Source: SIG598 sp045580875
GTDB taxonomy: Bacteria; Bacillota; Clostridia; Oscillospirales; Acutalibacteraceae
DNA length: 5,778 nucleotides
Reading direction: 5' to 3'
Assembly (NCBI GenBank): GCA_045580875.1
Contig: JAZNOP010000134.1
Location: 1 to 5,778 of the forward strand
Shown here: piece by piece, positions 1 to 5,602 of the stretch
How the letters are laid out: each line of letters begins with the position of its first letter
How positions within the stretch are numbered: the first letter of the stretch is position 1
The notes under the pieces: model-generated
What the model was told of the DNA's origin: nothing
What the model saw: the letters and a program-made list of their open reading frames with translations, nothing else
Database searches by the model: none
Position numbers and translations under genes: made by a program

Positions 1-88
1 GCGAAAAAACGAGAGCTTGCATCTCGAGACGACGAGCCTGCGATAAGTCATGATTACGCATTGCAGATCGGCTTTAAACGGCGTTTTG

Positions 89-116
89 CATACTTTGCCG
101 CTGTTGGCAAAGTATG
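89..116. repeat. Variable-slot hairpin, left element arm 1
   Basis: Perfect 11-bp stem CATACTTTGCC / GGCAAAGTATG with the 6-nt loop GCTGTT. It occupies the slot between the conserved GGCGTTTT and the GC hairpin, the same slot that holds unrelated but equally perfect stems in the right element. Confidence 0.9.
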
Positions 117-120
117 GGCC

Positions 121-139
121 TCCGCCGGCCTGAGGCGGA
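121..139. repeat. GC hairpin next to the variable slot, left arm 1
   Basis: Stem TCCGCC / GGCGGA (6 bp) with loop GGCCTGA. It has equivalents at 261-277, 5443-5461 and 5584-5598, where stem strength is kept and the loop changes (TCGAGCC, GGCCTGA, TCACGCC). On neither strand is it followed by a T-tract long enough to call an intrinsic terminator with confidence. Confidence 0.7.
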
Positions 140-140
140 A

Positions 141-258
141 GGTGAATATTTGCATCACATCATGGCAATGCATCAAGCGTAACAATAAAACGTTATTTTC
201 GATTAAGAGGTTTATGCTATCCGATTTCCGTTAAAGATTTCGGACTTTTAACTTCTTT
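141..258. repeat. AT-rich core of the left repeat element
   Basis: The core lies between the inverted arms and is asymmetric, so it defines the orientation of the element. It aligns with the reverse complement of 5462-5580, sharing runs such as AAAACGTTATTTT, GATTAAGAGGTTTAT and ATTTCCGTTA. It contains no open frame of note. A small imperfect stem (TCCGA...TCGGA, about 220-244) is kept in the right copy with a G-C to G-U change. No promoter could be assigned. Confidence 0.7.
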
Positions 259-282
259 TTCCGCCTCGAGCCGGCGGGGGCT

Positions 283-310
283 CATACTTTGCCAACAGCG
301 GCAAAGTATG
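283..310. repeat. Variable-slot hairpin, left element arm 2
   Basis: Perfect 11-bp stem CATACTTTGCC / GGCAAAGTATG, loop AACAGC, the exact reverse complement of the arm 1 hairpin at 89-116. The identity of both arms contrasts with the right element, whose two arms carry different stems. Confidence 0.9.
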
Positions 311-311
311 C

Positions 312-373
312 AAAACGCCGTTTAAAGCCGATCTGCAATGCGCAATCATGATTGTTTGCAGGCTCGTCGTCTC
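312..373 (-). repeat. Invariant 62-nt block of the element, left copy
   Basis: Its reverse complement matches 5342-5403 at all 62 positions by eye, a much higher level than the flanking parts of the element. It contains the perfect 12-bp palindrome CAATCATGATTG (343-354) inside an outer TGCAA...TTGCA pairing, and the run CGGCTTTAAACGGCG next to the hairpin slot. Such conservation in non-coding DNA suggests a protein-binding site, a structured RNA or recent homogenisation. Confidence 0.75.
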
Positions 374-425
374 AGGTTCGGCGCTCTCGTTTTTGCTTTG
401 CAAATGATCTCACGCAAGCCGCTCC

Positions 426-450
426 CCGAGCCGATTGATATCCGGCTCGG
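426..450. repeat. Conserved CCGAGCCG hairpin, left copy
   Basis: Perfect 8-bp stem CCGAGCCG / CGGCTCGG with loop ATTGATATC. The right copy keeps 7 bp of the stem (5263-5287) while the loop sequence differs. That pattern suggests that the stem matters more than the loop. Confidence 0.75.
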
Positions 451-523
451 ATCTCACCTATGGGCGGCTCCCGGTGCAGCATCTCAGGCCGACTGACCTC
501 GCCGATATTCTTCCGGCTCGGTC
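442..523 (-). repeat. Conserved 82-nt block of the element, left copy
   Basis: The reverse complement agrees with 5190-5271 at 80 of 82 positions, while the sequence immediately outside (the CCAAAGACC side and the hairpin loop) diverges. It starts at GACCGAGCCGG and ends at GATCCGAGCCGG, so a GAGCCGG motif occurs near both ends. It may be a structured RNA or DNA-binding module; no known riboswitch class was recognised. Confidence 0.7.
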
Positions 524-579
524 TTTGGAAAGTGCGGCTGTTTCATTACCGAAGGTTAATGCGCTGAACCAAAATTTAC

Positions 580-690
580 AGAGTTCAGTCTTCGGCAGCT
601 TCGCCCTGCGGCAAACCGGCATTCACCCCAAAGTTTACAAAACGTTAACCTGACGGGGCGCTTTTGACGCATTATCCGGTGCTGTTTTCC
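580..690. other. Spacer between repeat element and promoter, nothing recognised
   Basis: The sequence has moderate GC, no credible gene and no clear terminator. A weak GCAG/CTGC stem lies around 597-612. TTGACG at 664-669 resembles a -35 box but has no -10 at a workable distance. Confidence 0.5.
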
Positions 691-719
691 TTGCTTTTGG
701 AAATAATATGCTATATAAT
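691..719 (+). promoter_or_regulatory. Sigma-A-type promoter for the yfhO-like gene
   Basis: TTGCTT (691-696), a 17-nt spacer and the consensus TATAAT (714-719) fit a housekeeping promoter, with transcription starting near 725-727. The sequence around it is sharply more AT-rich than its neighbours. The -35 is weak (TTG conserved only), which is compatible with regulation. The -10 box lies just downstream of an in-frame ATG at 708, so that ATG cannot be the start of the transcribed gene if this promoter is used. Confidence 0.7.
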
Positions 720-736
720 AGTTTAATAAACTATTA
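716..736. promoter_or_regulatory. Perfect 21-nt palindrome over -10 and start site, candidate operator
   Basis: Two 10-nt halves (TAATAGTTTA and its exact complement TAAACTATTA) flank a single central A. The site overlaps the last bases of the -10 box and the predicted start of transcription, a classic place for a repressor to block the polymerase. Size and AT-rich character resemble operators of small dimeric winged-helix repressors such as the MarR family, but the regulator is not in this window. Confidence 0.6.
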
Positions 737-774
737 CCTTTATCATGGAATAGTATTTATAAATTTCAGAAAAC

Positions 775-805
775 TGCCTGCGTTACCCCAATATCGCCGC
801 AGGTA
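775..805 (+). other. Leader hairpin just upstream of the yfhO SD
   Basis: CCTGCG (777-782) pairs perfectly with CGCAGG (798-803); a G-U and a T-A pair extend the stem to 775-805, with a 15-nt loop. It ends 3 nt before the SD at 809-814, so it may influence ribosome access. The rest of the roughly 100-nt leader is AT-rich and shows no known riboswitch signature. Confidence 0.4.
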
Positions 806-808
806 TCC

Positions 809-814
809 GGGAGG
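809..814 (+). promoter_or_regulatory. Ribosome binding site deciding the GTG start
   Basis: GGGAGG lies 10 nt before the GTG at 825 and is the only strong SD near the 5' end of the frame. The alternative ATG at 708 has no SD and sits inside the promoter. Confidence 0.75.
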
Positions 815-824
815 ACGTTTAACC

Positions 825-3800
825 GTGAATTCTTCAAACCAGACCCCCACAAGACTCAGCACGCCCCAGAAGGAAAGCCGCCTGAAGCAGTCTATCCTCA
901 GCAGCCCCTTTGCTTCATCGCTTACCGGCGCAGCTGCATTCACCGTAACCGCACTGGCTGCGTATATCCTCGCCTCGGTGCTGGGCGGCTCGATGTGGTT
1001 CGGCATGATCCTCGGCGTAACCGTCGGCGCACTCAGCTTCTGTGCTGTGCGCGTATGGCTCAATGAGGACGATTTCGCCGGAAACGGCACCAACGCCTAT
1101 GTCATCATGGCAGGTGTGCTCTCCTTCATCGGCATAATGCTCGCATACATCACCATGGGTATGTTCCCCTTCGGCGACCATACCGTACTGATCATCGATA
1201 TGCACCACCAGTACGTCGCCTTCTTCTCGCTCCTGCGTGAGACCATTCTTGGCGGCGGCGACCTGCTCTACACCGACAGTCTCGGTCTCGGCGCAGGAAT
1301 GCTCCCCATGTGGGCATACTACGTCGCAAGCCCCTTCAGCCTCATAACCCTCATCTTCCCGAAGGAGATGATAACCGAGGCTCTGCTCCTCATCACCGTG
1401 CTCAAGATAACCTGCGCCGGTGTGACATTCGCCATTTTCACCCGCGAGAAGTTCCGCCGCAACGACTTCTCCATCGTCATCGGCGGTGTGGCATTCTCCA
1501 TGATGTCCTTCTTCATCGGACACTCGTGGAATCTCATGTGGCTCGACCCGATTATTCTCCTGCCGCTCGTCGCTCTCGGCTTTGAGCGCCTGATGAAGCA
1601 GGGACGTCCGGCGCTTTACTGCATCACCCTTGCGCTGGCGCTGGCAACCAACTACTACATCGGCTACATGGTCTGCATTTTCATGGTATTCTACTTCATC
1701 GCATACATCATCAGCGAGAAGAATACCGCTGTCCGCCCGGCTCTCTCCGCTAAATTCTGGGGACTCTACCGCGTGGCTCTGCTCTGCCTCGGTCTGCTCT
1801 GCGTGACCGCGCTGGGCGCATATATCCTCAACGAAAAGACCGGCTTCGGACCCGGAGTCATCGTCACCGCATCGGTCGGCGCTGCACTCTGCTGCTCTGC
1901 AGCCATTGCATATCTCGTTTATTCAATCAAAACCAAAGACGCTCCCGATGACAACATGGTCGGCGGCTTCTGGAAATTCTACCGCATACTGCTGATGGCA
2001 GCCGTCATTCTCGGCGCTGCTGTCGTCATCATCGCTGTCGAGATGGAGAAGTACGTTCTCGTGCTTGCCGCTGTGGCTGTCATGCTCATCGCAGCCTCCT
2101 ATTTCATCAGCCTGCGCTTCTGGCGCTTCTGCTACGCCTCCCTCATCGGCGGCGGCATGAGCGCAGTTGTCATTATGCCGGCATTCATCTCCCTGATGTC
2201 CACCTCCGGCGCTGATGACAGCTTCGCCCGCGACCTTGCAAGCAACTTCAGCTTCTTCCAGCTCTTCCCCCGCACCCTCTTCTCCGCCGCTCCCTCCATG
2301 CGCGGCGACAGCCTGCCCAACGTCTACTGCACCGTGCTGGCGCTGGTACTCTTTGTCATGTACCTCACCTGCGGCGCTATCCCTGTACGCAAGAGAATTG
2401 CATGGGGCGGTCTTGTGGGCATAATCGGCTTCTCGATGTCCCTCAACTGGCTCAACTTTGCATGGCACGGCTTCCACTTCCCCAACGACCTTCCCTACCG
2501 CTTCTCCTTCCTGATGAGCTTTGCAATGCTCTGCGTTGCAGTTCAGATGCTCGACAAGCTTCACGAGCTCAGGGTGACCAGCGTCTGCGTTTCGGCTATA
2601 ATAATTGCTGCACTTATCTTCATCGAGCAGCAGTTCGGCTCTGAGGCTGATTTCGTCATGATATTCGTCAGCCTTGCCGCTGTTGTCATCTACTCGGTCA
2701 TAATCGGACTTCACAGCGCCGGCGTACTGCGCCAGTCGCTCTGCTATGCTCTGCTTGCTGTACTTGTCTTCAGCGAGGCAGCCGCCAACGCTACTGTCGA
2801 GATGGTCAAGCTCGACAGCAAGGAATACTACACCGAGCGTGTCAATTTTGTTGACGACTTCGAGGTCAACCGCCTTGCCTTCGACCTTATCGAAAGCTAC
2901 AAGGAAGGCAGCCCCAATCAGATGATGTACCGCGAGGAGCTGCTCCCCCGCAAGACCTGCAACGACCCCTCCCTCTTCCAGTACAACGGCATGACCGTTT
3001 TCGCATCGAGCAACCGCCGCTCGGTGACCACCCTCATGGGCAAGCTGGGCTACGCTGTCAACGGCGTAAACAGCTATCTCTACAAGAACTTCGTTCCGGT
3101 CAGCGACTCGCTGCTCGGTCTCAAGTATATCGCACTCGGTCACTCCATCGCAGGTCACGACCAGCTTATTGACGCCGGCGCTGTCAGCGATTCCTCCGAG
3201 GTATACTCCCGTTACATCTATCAGAACACCGCCGCACTCAGCAAGGCATTCATTGTCGGCAGGAGCATAATCAACTGGAACTGGGAAGACCAGAATCCCT
3301 TTGTTGTCCAGAACAGTCTGCTCAACTCGGCTGTCGGCGCTCCTGACGTCTACAACCTTATCTATCTCAACTCCAGCGGCACTGTCTACGACGAGCTCAC
3401 CGGCACCTATGTCAACGCTGACACCGGCACAAGCGTGAGCGAATTCAACTGCACTGCCGACATTTCCGGCACCTACTTCACCTGCTCGCGCATCAGCGAT
3501 GCACTCACCGCAAACTTCACCGCATCCCAGGTACTCCCCGAGGGCGGTCAGGCATATGCTTACATCGACTGCCGCGCTGCTGAGACCATCAGCGTTGCTG
3601 CAGGCAGCACCAACGTTTCGGTCAGCCCCTCTGAGCCCTACATCGTTGACCTCGGATATCTTGAGCCGGGCACAACCGTTGACACCACCATCTACACCGA
3701 CATGAGCTGCGGCGGCAACATCTTCATCGCAACTCTCAACAAGGAAGTTTTCAACGATGCAATCAGCGTTCTCCAGCAGGGCAACCTGAATGTATCCGAA

Positions 3801-4349
3801 TACAAGCCGCACAAGATAACCGGCACCGTAACCTCCAGCGTCAACGGCATGATGTTCACATCTATCCCCTACGACGGCGGCTGGAAGGTGCTCGTTGACG
3901 GCGAGGAGGTCGACACCTTCGCTCTCGGCGACGGTCTGCTGTGCTTCGCTGTTCCCTCCGGCACACACACCGTCACCATGAAGTATTTCCAGTCCGGACT
4001 TCTGCCCGGTCTCATCATTACCGTGCTGTGCATTGCAGTCTTCCTGCTGCTTGTCCTCAGAAAGACACGCAAGTGGATTGCTGACAGAGTACCTGCCGCA
4101 CTTTTCTCGGCAGACGGCACCGACCATCAGTTCCCGTCACTGCCTGAGGCTGACAGCGGCGACTTCGATGACGGCTTCGACGATTACGAGGGCTTCGAGC
4201 AGGTGGACATCTCCGGCGGATACGAGGCGCAGGACAGCGCACCCATCTACACACAGCCTCATCGGCGCCCCGAGCCGCAGGCAGACAGCCGTCCTGTAAT
4301 GCCGCGCGGCGAGCTTCCCAAGGGCTTTGAGAAGTTCTTTGAGGATTAA
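825..4349 (+). CDS. YfhO-family polytopic membrane protein, putative GT-C-type glycosyltransferase
   Basis: This 1174-residue protein has the YfhO layout, residues counted from GTG 825. A short polar N-terminus precedes membrane segments beginning near residue 34. The first large outer loop carries the family signature FPFGD (114-118), then D125 and QY (129-130), followed by GLGAG (154-158) and ASPF (168-171). Further family motifs are NYYIGY (276-281) and WHGF...P...PYRFSF (547-562). A large extracytoplasmic region (about 660-1050) ends in SIPYDGGW (1013-1020) and VDG, typical of the family C-terminus. A last membrane segment (1059-1078) is followed by a cytoplasmic tail rich in D/E (1107-1126). 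Bacillus and Listeria relatives transfer sugars from undecaprenyl phosphate onto lipoteichoic acid; whether that holds here is inference, since no CsbB-like partner gene is present. At about 1170 residues it exceeds the usual 850-900, partly because of an apparent extra membrane-hairpin region (about 300-435). The promoter has a candidate operator. Confidence 0.88.
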   Translation: MNSSNQTPTRLSTPQKESRLKQSILSSPFASSLTGAAAFTVTALAAYILASVLGGSMWFGMILGVTVGALSFCAVRVWLNEDDFAGNGTNAYVIMAGVLSFIGIMLAYITMGMFPFGDHTVLIIDMHHQYVAFFSLLRETILGGGDLLYTDSLGLGAGMLPMWAYYVASPFSLITLIFPKEMITEALLLITVLKITCAGVTFAIFTREKFRRNDFSIVIGGVAFSMMSFFIGHSWNLMWLDPIILLPLVALGFERLMKQGRPALYCITLALALATNYYIGYMVCIFMVFYFIAYIISEKNTAVRPALSAKFWGLYRVALLCLGLLCVTALGAYILNEKTGFGPGVIVTASVGAALCCSAAIAYLVYSIKTKDAPDDNMVGGFWKFYRILLMAAVILGAAVVIIAVEMEKYVLVLAAVAVMLIAASYFISLRFWRFCYASLIGGGMSAVVIMPAFISLMSTSGADDSFARDLASNFSFFQLFPRTLFSAAPSMRGDSLPNVYCTVLALVLFVMYLTCGAIPVRKRIAWGGLVGIIGFSMSLNWLNFAWHGFHFPNDLPYRFSFLMSFAMLCVAVQMLDKLHELRVTSVCVSAIIIAALIFIEQQFGSEADFVMIFVSLAAVVIYSVIIGLHSAGVLRQSLCYALLAVLVFSEAAANATVEMVKLDSKEYYTERVNFVDDFEVNRLAFDLIESYKEGSPNQMMYREELLPRKTCNDPSLFQYNGMTVFASSNRRSVTTLMGKLGYAVNGVNSYLYKNFVPVSDSLLGLKYIALGHSIAGHDQLIDAGAVSDSSEVYSRYIYQNTAALSKAFIVGRSIINWNWEDQNPFVVQNSLLNSAVGAPDVYNLIYLNSSGTVYDELTGTYVNADTGTSVSEFNCTADISGTYFTCSRISDALTANFTASQVLPEGGQAYAYIDCRAAETISVAAGSTNVSVSPSEPYIVDLGYLEPGTTVDTTIYTDMSCGGNIFIATLNKEVFNDAISVLQQGNLNVSEYKPHKITGTVTSSVNGMMFTSIPYDGGWKVLVDGEEVDTFALGDGLLCFAVPSGTHTVTMKYFQSGLLPGLIITVLCIAVFLLLVLRKTRKWIADRVPAALFSADGTDHQFPSLPEADSGDFDDGFDDYEGFEQVDISGGYEAQDSAPIYTQPHRRPEPQADSRPVMPRGELPKGFEKFFED
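1752..2160 (+). repeat. Possible internal repeat of membrane-hairpin units inside the YfhO protein
   Basis: Residues about 310-445 show three similar starts, FWGLYR (311), FWKFYR (382) and FWRFCY (432), each followed by hydrophobic stretches, with short charged turns such as SIKTKDAPDD between. Family members normally pass more directly from the NYYIGY helix region to the MPAF-type segment (MPAFISL here, 451-457). This looks like added or duplicated transmembrane hairpins; DNA-level repetition is not evident, so any duplication would be old. Confidence 0.4.
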
Positions 4350-4381
4350 TTTTCTGCTGATATTTTCTTATGAATTGAATC

Positions 4382-4419
4382 CCGTCTGTCCGCCGGAGAG
4401 CATTTTCCGGCGCTGACGG
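4382..4419 (+). other. Stem-loop between yfhO-like gene and coaE
   Basis: CGCCGGA (4391-4397) pairs perfectly with TCCGGCG (4406-4412) around an 8-nt loop; CCGTC (4382-4386) and GACGG (4415-4419) add an outer 5-bp stem across a small internal loop. It lies 33 nt after the yfhO stop. No T-run follows, so it is a poor intrinsic terminator. It might act as an RNA-stabilising or attenuating element, and read-through into coaE is plausible. Confidence 0.5.
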
Positions 4420-4454
4420 CAGATGCGGCGCCCCCGGCACCGCACCCTTTCCGA

Positions 4455-4478
4455 AATCAGGTAATCAATCAGGTAATG
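4455..4478 (+). repeat. 12-nt tandem repeat at the coaE start
   Basis: AATCAGGTAATC is followed directly by AATCAGGTAATG, 11 of 12 positions alike. The one difference creates the ATG at 4476. Each unit contains an AGG that can serve as a weak SD; the second AGG (4471-4473) is 8 nt from the ATG at 4482, the better-placed start. Confidence 0.75.
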
Positions 4479-4481
4479 ACA

Positions 4482-5090
4482 ATGAACAGAAACATTTCCA
4501 TCGGGCTTACCGGTCCGACCGGCGCGGGCAAATCCACCCTGCGGGCGCTGACCGGTGAGTTCGGACTTGAATGGCTGGACTGCGACGAGGTTGCCCGGCA
4601 GATAGTCGAGCCCGGGCAGCCGGCACTCGCCGAGCTTGCCGCACATTTCGGCAGCGACGTAATCCTGCCCGACGGCACACTCGACCGCAGGCTGGTCGCC
4701 TCACGAGCCTTCCCCACCGAGGAAGGCAGGGCGGCGCTCAATTCGATAACCCACCCTAAAGTGCTCGAGCGTCTGCTTGAGCTGTCGGAGAAGGCTTTCG
4801 CTGAGGGGCGGCAGGTTGTAATTGACGCTCCGCTCCTCTTTGAGGGCAGGGTTGACAGCATCTGTCAGGCGACAATAGCTGTGCTCGCACCGCGTCAGGA
4901 GCGTCTGCAGCGCATAATGGAGCGCGACTCAATATCCGAAGAGCAGGCGCTGCTGCGCATGAACGCCCAGCCTGACGACGATTTCTACCGCAGCCGCTGC
5001 ACGTATACTTTGTATAACGACGGCACCGGCGAAGAGCTTCTCGAAAAAGGCAGACAGGTGCTGAGAGAAATCCTCTCAGCGCAGAAGTGA
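4482..5090 (+). CDS. coaE: Dephospho-CoA kinase
   Basis: CoaE phosphorylates the 3'-hydroxyl of the ribose of dephospho-CoA with ATP, the last step of coenzyme A synthesis, in the cytoplasm. The 202-residue protein is full length for the family (about 200). Seen from ATG 4482: a P-loop GLTGPTGAGKST (8-19), LDCDEVAR (32-39) matching the substrate-binding DaD segment, fG.d.l..dG.ldRr.L.. (56-71), the THP motif (90-92), the PLLFE motif (117-121), the lid region with RD (148-149), RMNAQ (159-163), and the closing YN.GT..EL. The P-loop has PTGAG where the family commonly has GIGSG, and the usual acidic residue before the final strand is replaced in TYTLYN; both seem tolerable. ATG 4476, two codons upstream, is an alternative start but its nearest AGG is only 2 nt away. 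The gene may be co-transcribed with the yfhO-like gene, 132 nt upstream. Confidence 0.95.
   Translation: MNRNISIGLTGPTGAGKSTLRALTGEFGLEWLDCDEVARQIVEPGQPALAELAAHFGSDVILPDGTLDRRLVASRAFPTEEGRAALNSITHPKVLERLLELSEKAFAEGRQVVIDAPLLFEGRVDSICQATIAVLAPRQERLQRIMERDSISEEQALLRMNAQPDDDFYRSRCTYTLYNDGTGEELLEKGRQVLREILSAQK
5058..5082 (+). other. Strong stem-loop in the last codons of coaE
   Basis: GTGCTGAGAG (5058-5067) pairs with CTCTCAGCGC (5073-5082), ten pairs with one G-U, around the 5-nt loop AAATC. It ends 5 nt before the stop codon. There is no T-tract after it, so it does not meet the intrinsic terminator pattern, but it could protect the 3' end of the message. No other terminator candidate is seen before the repeat element starts. 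Confidence 0.5.
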
Positions 5091-5189
5091 TAAAGAACGG
5101 TGAAAAGCTGAATTATAAATAAAGTACGTGCGGTAAATTCTGGTTTAGCGCACTCACCTTCAGTGATGTACCAACCGCACACACCCCAA

Positions 5190-5271
5190 GACCGAGCCGG
5201 AAGAATATCTGCGATGTCAGTCGGCCTGAGATGCTGCACCGGGAGCCGCCCATAGGTGAGATCCGAGCCGG
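5190..5271 (+). repeat. Conserved 82-nt block of the element, right copy
   Basis: It matches the reverse complement of 442-523 at 80 of 82 positions; both differences lie close together in the segment GAATATCNGCGANGTCAG. Confidence 0.7.
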
Positions 5272-5287
5272 AAATTTATGGGCTCGG
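5263..5287. repeat. Conserved CCGAGCC hairpin, right copy
   Basis: A 7-bp stem CCGAGCC / GGCTCGG encloses an 11-nt loop that differs from the left copy. Confidence 0.7.
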
Positions 5288-5341
5288 GGGGCGGCCTGCG
5301 TGAGATCATTCGCAAAGCGAAAAAAAGAGAGCTTACAGCTC

Positions 5342-5403
5342 GAGACGACGAGCCTGCAAACAATCATGATTGCGCATTGCAGATCGGCTTTAAACGGCGT
5401 TTT
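5342..5403 (+). repeat. Invariant 62-nt block of the element, right copy
   Basis: It is identical by eye to the reverse complement of 312-373. The 12-bp palindrome CAATCATGATTG lies at 5361-5372. Confidence 0.75.
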
Positions 5404-5406
5404 TTG

Positions 5407-5438
5407 CTTCATTTTTTTCGCCGAACAAAAAAATGAAG
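5407..5438. repeat. Variable-slot hairpin, right element arm 1
   Basis: Perfect 12-bp stem CTTCATTTTTTT / AAAAAAATGAAG with loop CGCCGAAC. It sits in the same slot as the CATACTTTGCC hairpin of the left element, yet shares no stem sequence with it. The loop end CCGAAC is shared with the hairpin of arm 2 (5603-5632) when both are read outward from their arm. Confidence 0.9.
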
Positions 5439-5442
5439 GGCC

Positions 5443-5461
5443 TCCGCCGGCCTGAGGCGGA
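5443..5461. repeat. GC hairpin next to the variable slot, right arm 1
   Basis: TCCGCC / GGCGGA with loop GGCCTGA, identical to 121-139 of the left copy. It is followed by an A-run on + and preceded by it as a T-run on -, so the polarity is wrong for a terminator on either strand. Confidence 0.7.
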
Positions 5462-5580
5462 AAAAGAAGTTAAATGTCCGAAATCTATAACGGAAATTGG
5501 ATAATATAAACCTCTTAATCAAAAATAACGTTTTGTCGTTGAGCTGAGCACATTGCCATGATGAGCTGCGGATATTCACC
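5462..5580. repeat. AT-rich core of the right repeat element
   Basis: Its reverse complement aligns with 141-258. It is more diverged than the two conserved blocks but still colinear. No gene or clear promoter was found. Confidence 0.7.
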
Positions 5581-5602
5581 TTTCGCCTCACGCCGGCGGG
5601 GC

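Larger units (their letters stand above)
1..140 (+). repeat. Inverted arm 1 of the left repeat element
   Basis: This arm pairs with 259-400 of the same copy (reverse complement). From GAGACGACGAGCCTGC onward the two arms are nearly identical, including the hairpin at 89-116 and the GC hairpin at 121-139. The main differences are around 42-56, where a short stretch is diverged. With the 118-nt core between them, the arms could extrude a large cruciform or fold into a long RNA hairpin. Confidence 0.8.
259..400 (-). repeat. Inverted arm 2 of the left repeat element (inner part of the long arm)
   Basis: This is the mirror copy of 1-140. Beyond base 400 toward the gene, the arm continues into sequence (401-579) that has no counterpart left of base 1 in this window. 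Its hairpin (283-310) is the exact reverse complement of the one at 89-116. Confidence 0.8.
1..579 (-). repeat. Left copy of a large dispersed repeat element (cut by window edge)
   Basis: The reverse complement of this stretch aligns by eye with 5133-5658 over nearly its whole length, so it is the same element in opposite orientation. From the gene-proximal end (579) outward it has a variable lead-in, a conserved 82-nt block (442-523), a conserved 62-nt block (312-373), a variable-stem hairpin (283-310), a GC hairpin, an AT-rich core (141-258), and then an inverted second arm (1-140) repeating the hairpin and 62-nt-block sequences. Within the copy, 1-140 and about 259-400 form an inverted repeat around the core. 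No open frame here looks like a protein gene; the open stretch 435-653 is repeat-derived. The element is not recognised as a named family. It probably continues to the left of base 1. Confidence 0.85.

Noticed and set aside
1..579. CRISPR array
   Set aside because: The repeated blocks occur as inverted pairs with one core, not as regularly spaced direct repeats with unique spacers.
435..653. Small open frame with a QHLRPTDLADILPARS peptide, echoed on the minus strand at 5239-4985
   Set aside because: The peptide comes from the conserved 82-nt block of the repeat element. The two frames agree only over that block, then fall into different frames, and the second overlaps coaE antisense. No SD was found. 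Probably a spurious translation of non-coding repeat.
708..824. Upstream in-frame ATG adding 39 residues to the YfhO-like protein
   Set aside because: The ATG lies between the -35 and -10 boxes, has no SD, and the added residues do not look like a family N-terminus. The GTG at 825 has a strong GGGAGG.
1923..4127. 734-residue open frame on the minus strand
   Set aside because: It is an antisense shadow of the GC-rich yfhO-like gene, with low-complexity composition and no recognisable domain.
5190..5303. Known riboswitch such as TPP, suggested by CTGAGA-like motifs
   Set aside because: Only the short TGAGA strings recur; the second TPP consensus segment and the expected stem layout are missing, and the element does not sit as a leader of a related gene.
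5113..5412. 99-residue minus-strand open frame and its neighbours at 5231-5455, 5409-5591 and 5588-5770
   Set aside because: All run across hairpins and blocks of the repeat element, have no SD or domain, and are not maintained as frames in the left copy.
5407..5461. Repeat hairpins as intrinsic terminator of coaE
   Set aside because: The T-runs lie inside the stem or on the wrong side of the GC hairpin, so none has the stem-then-T-tract order on the + strand.
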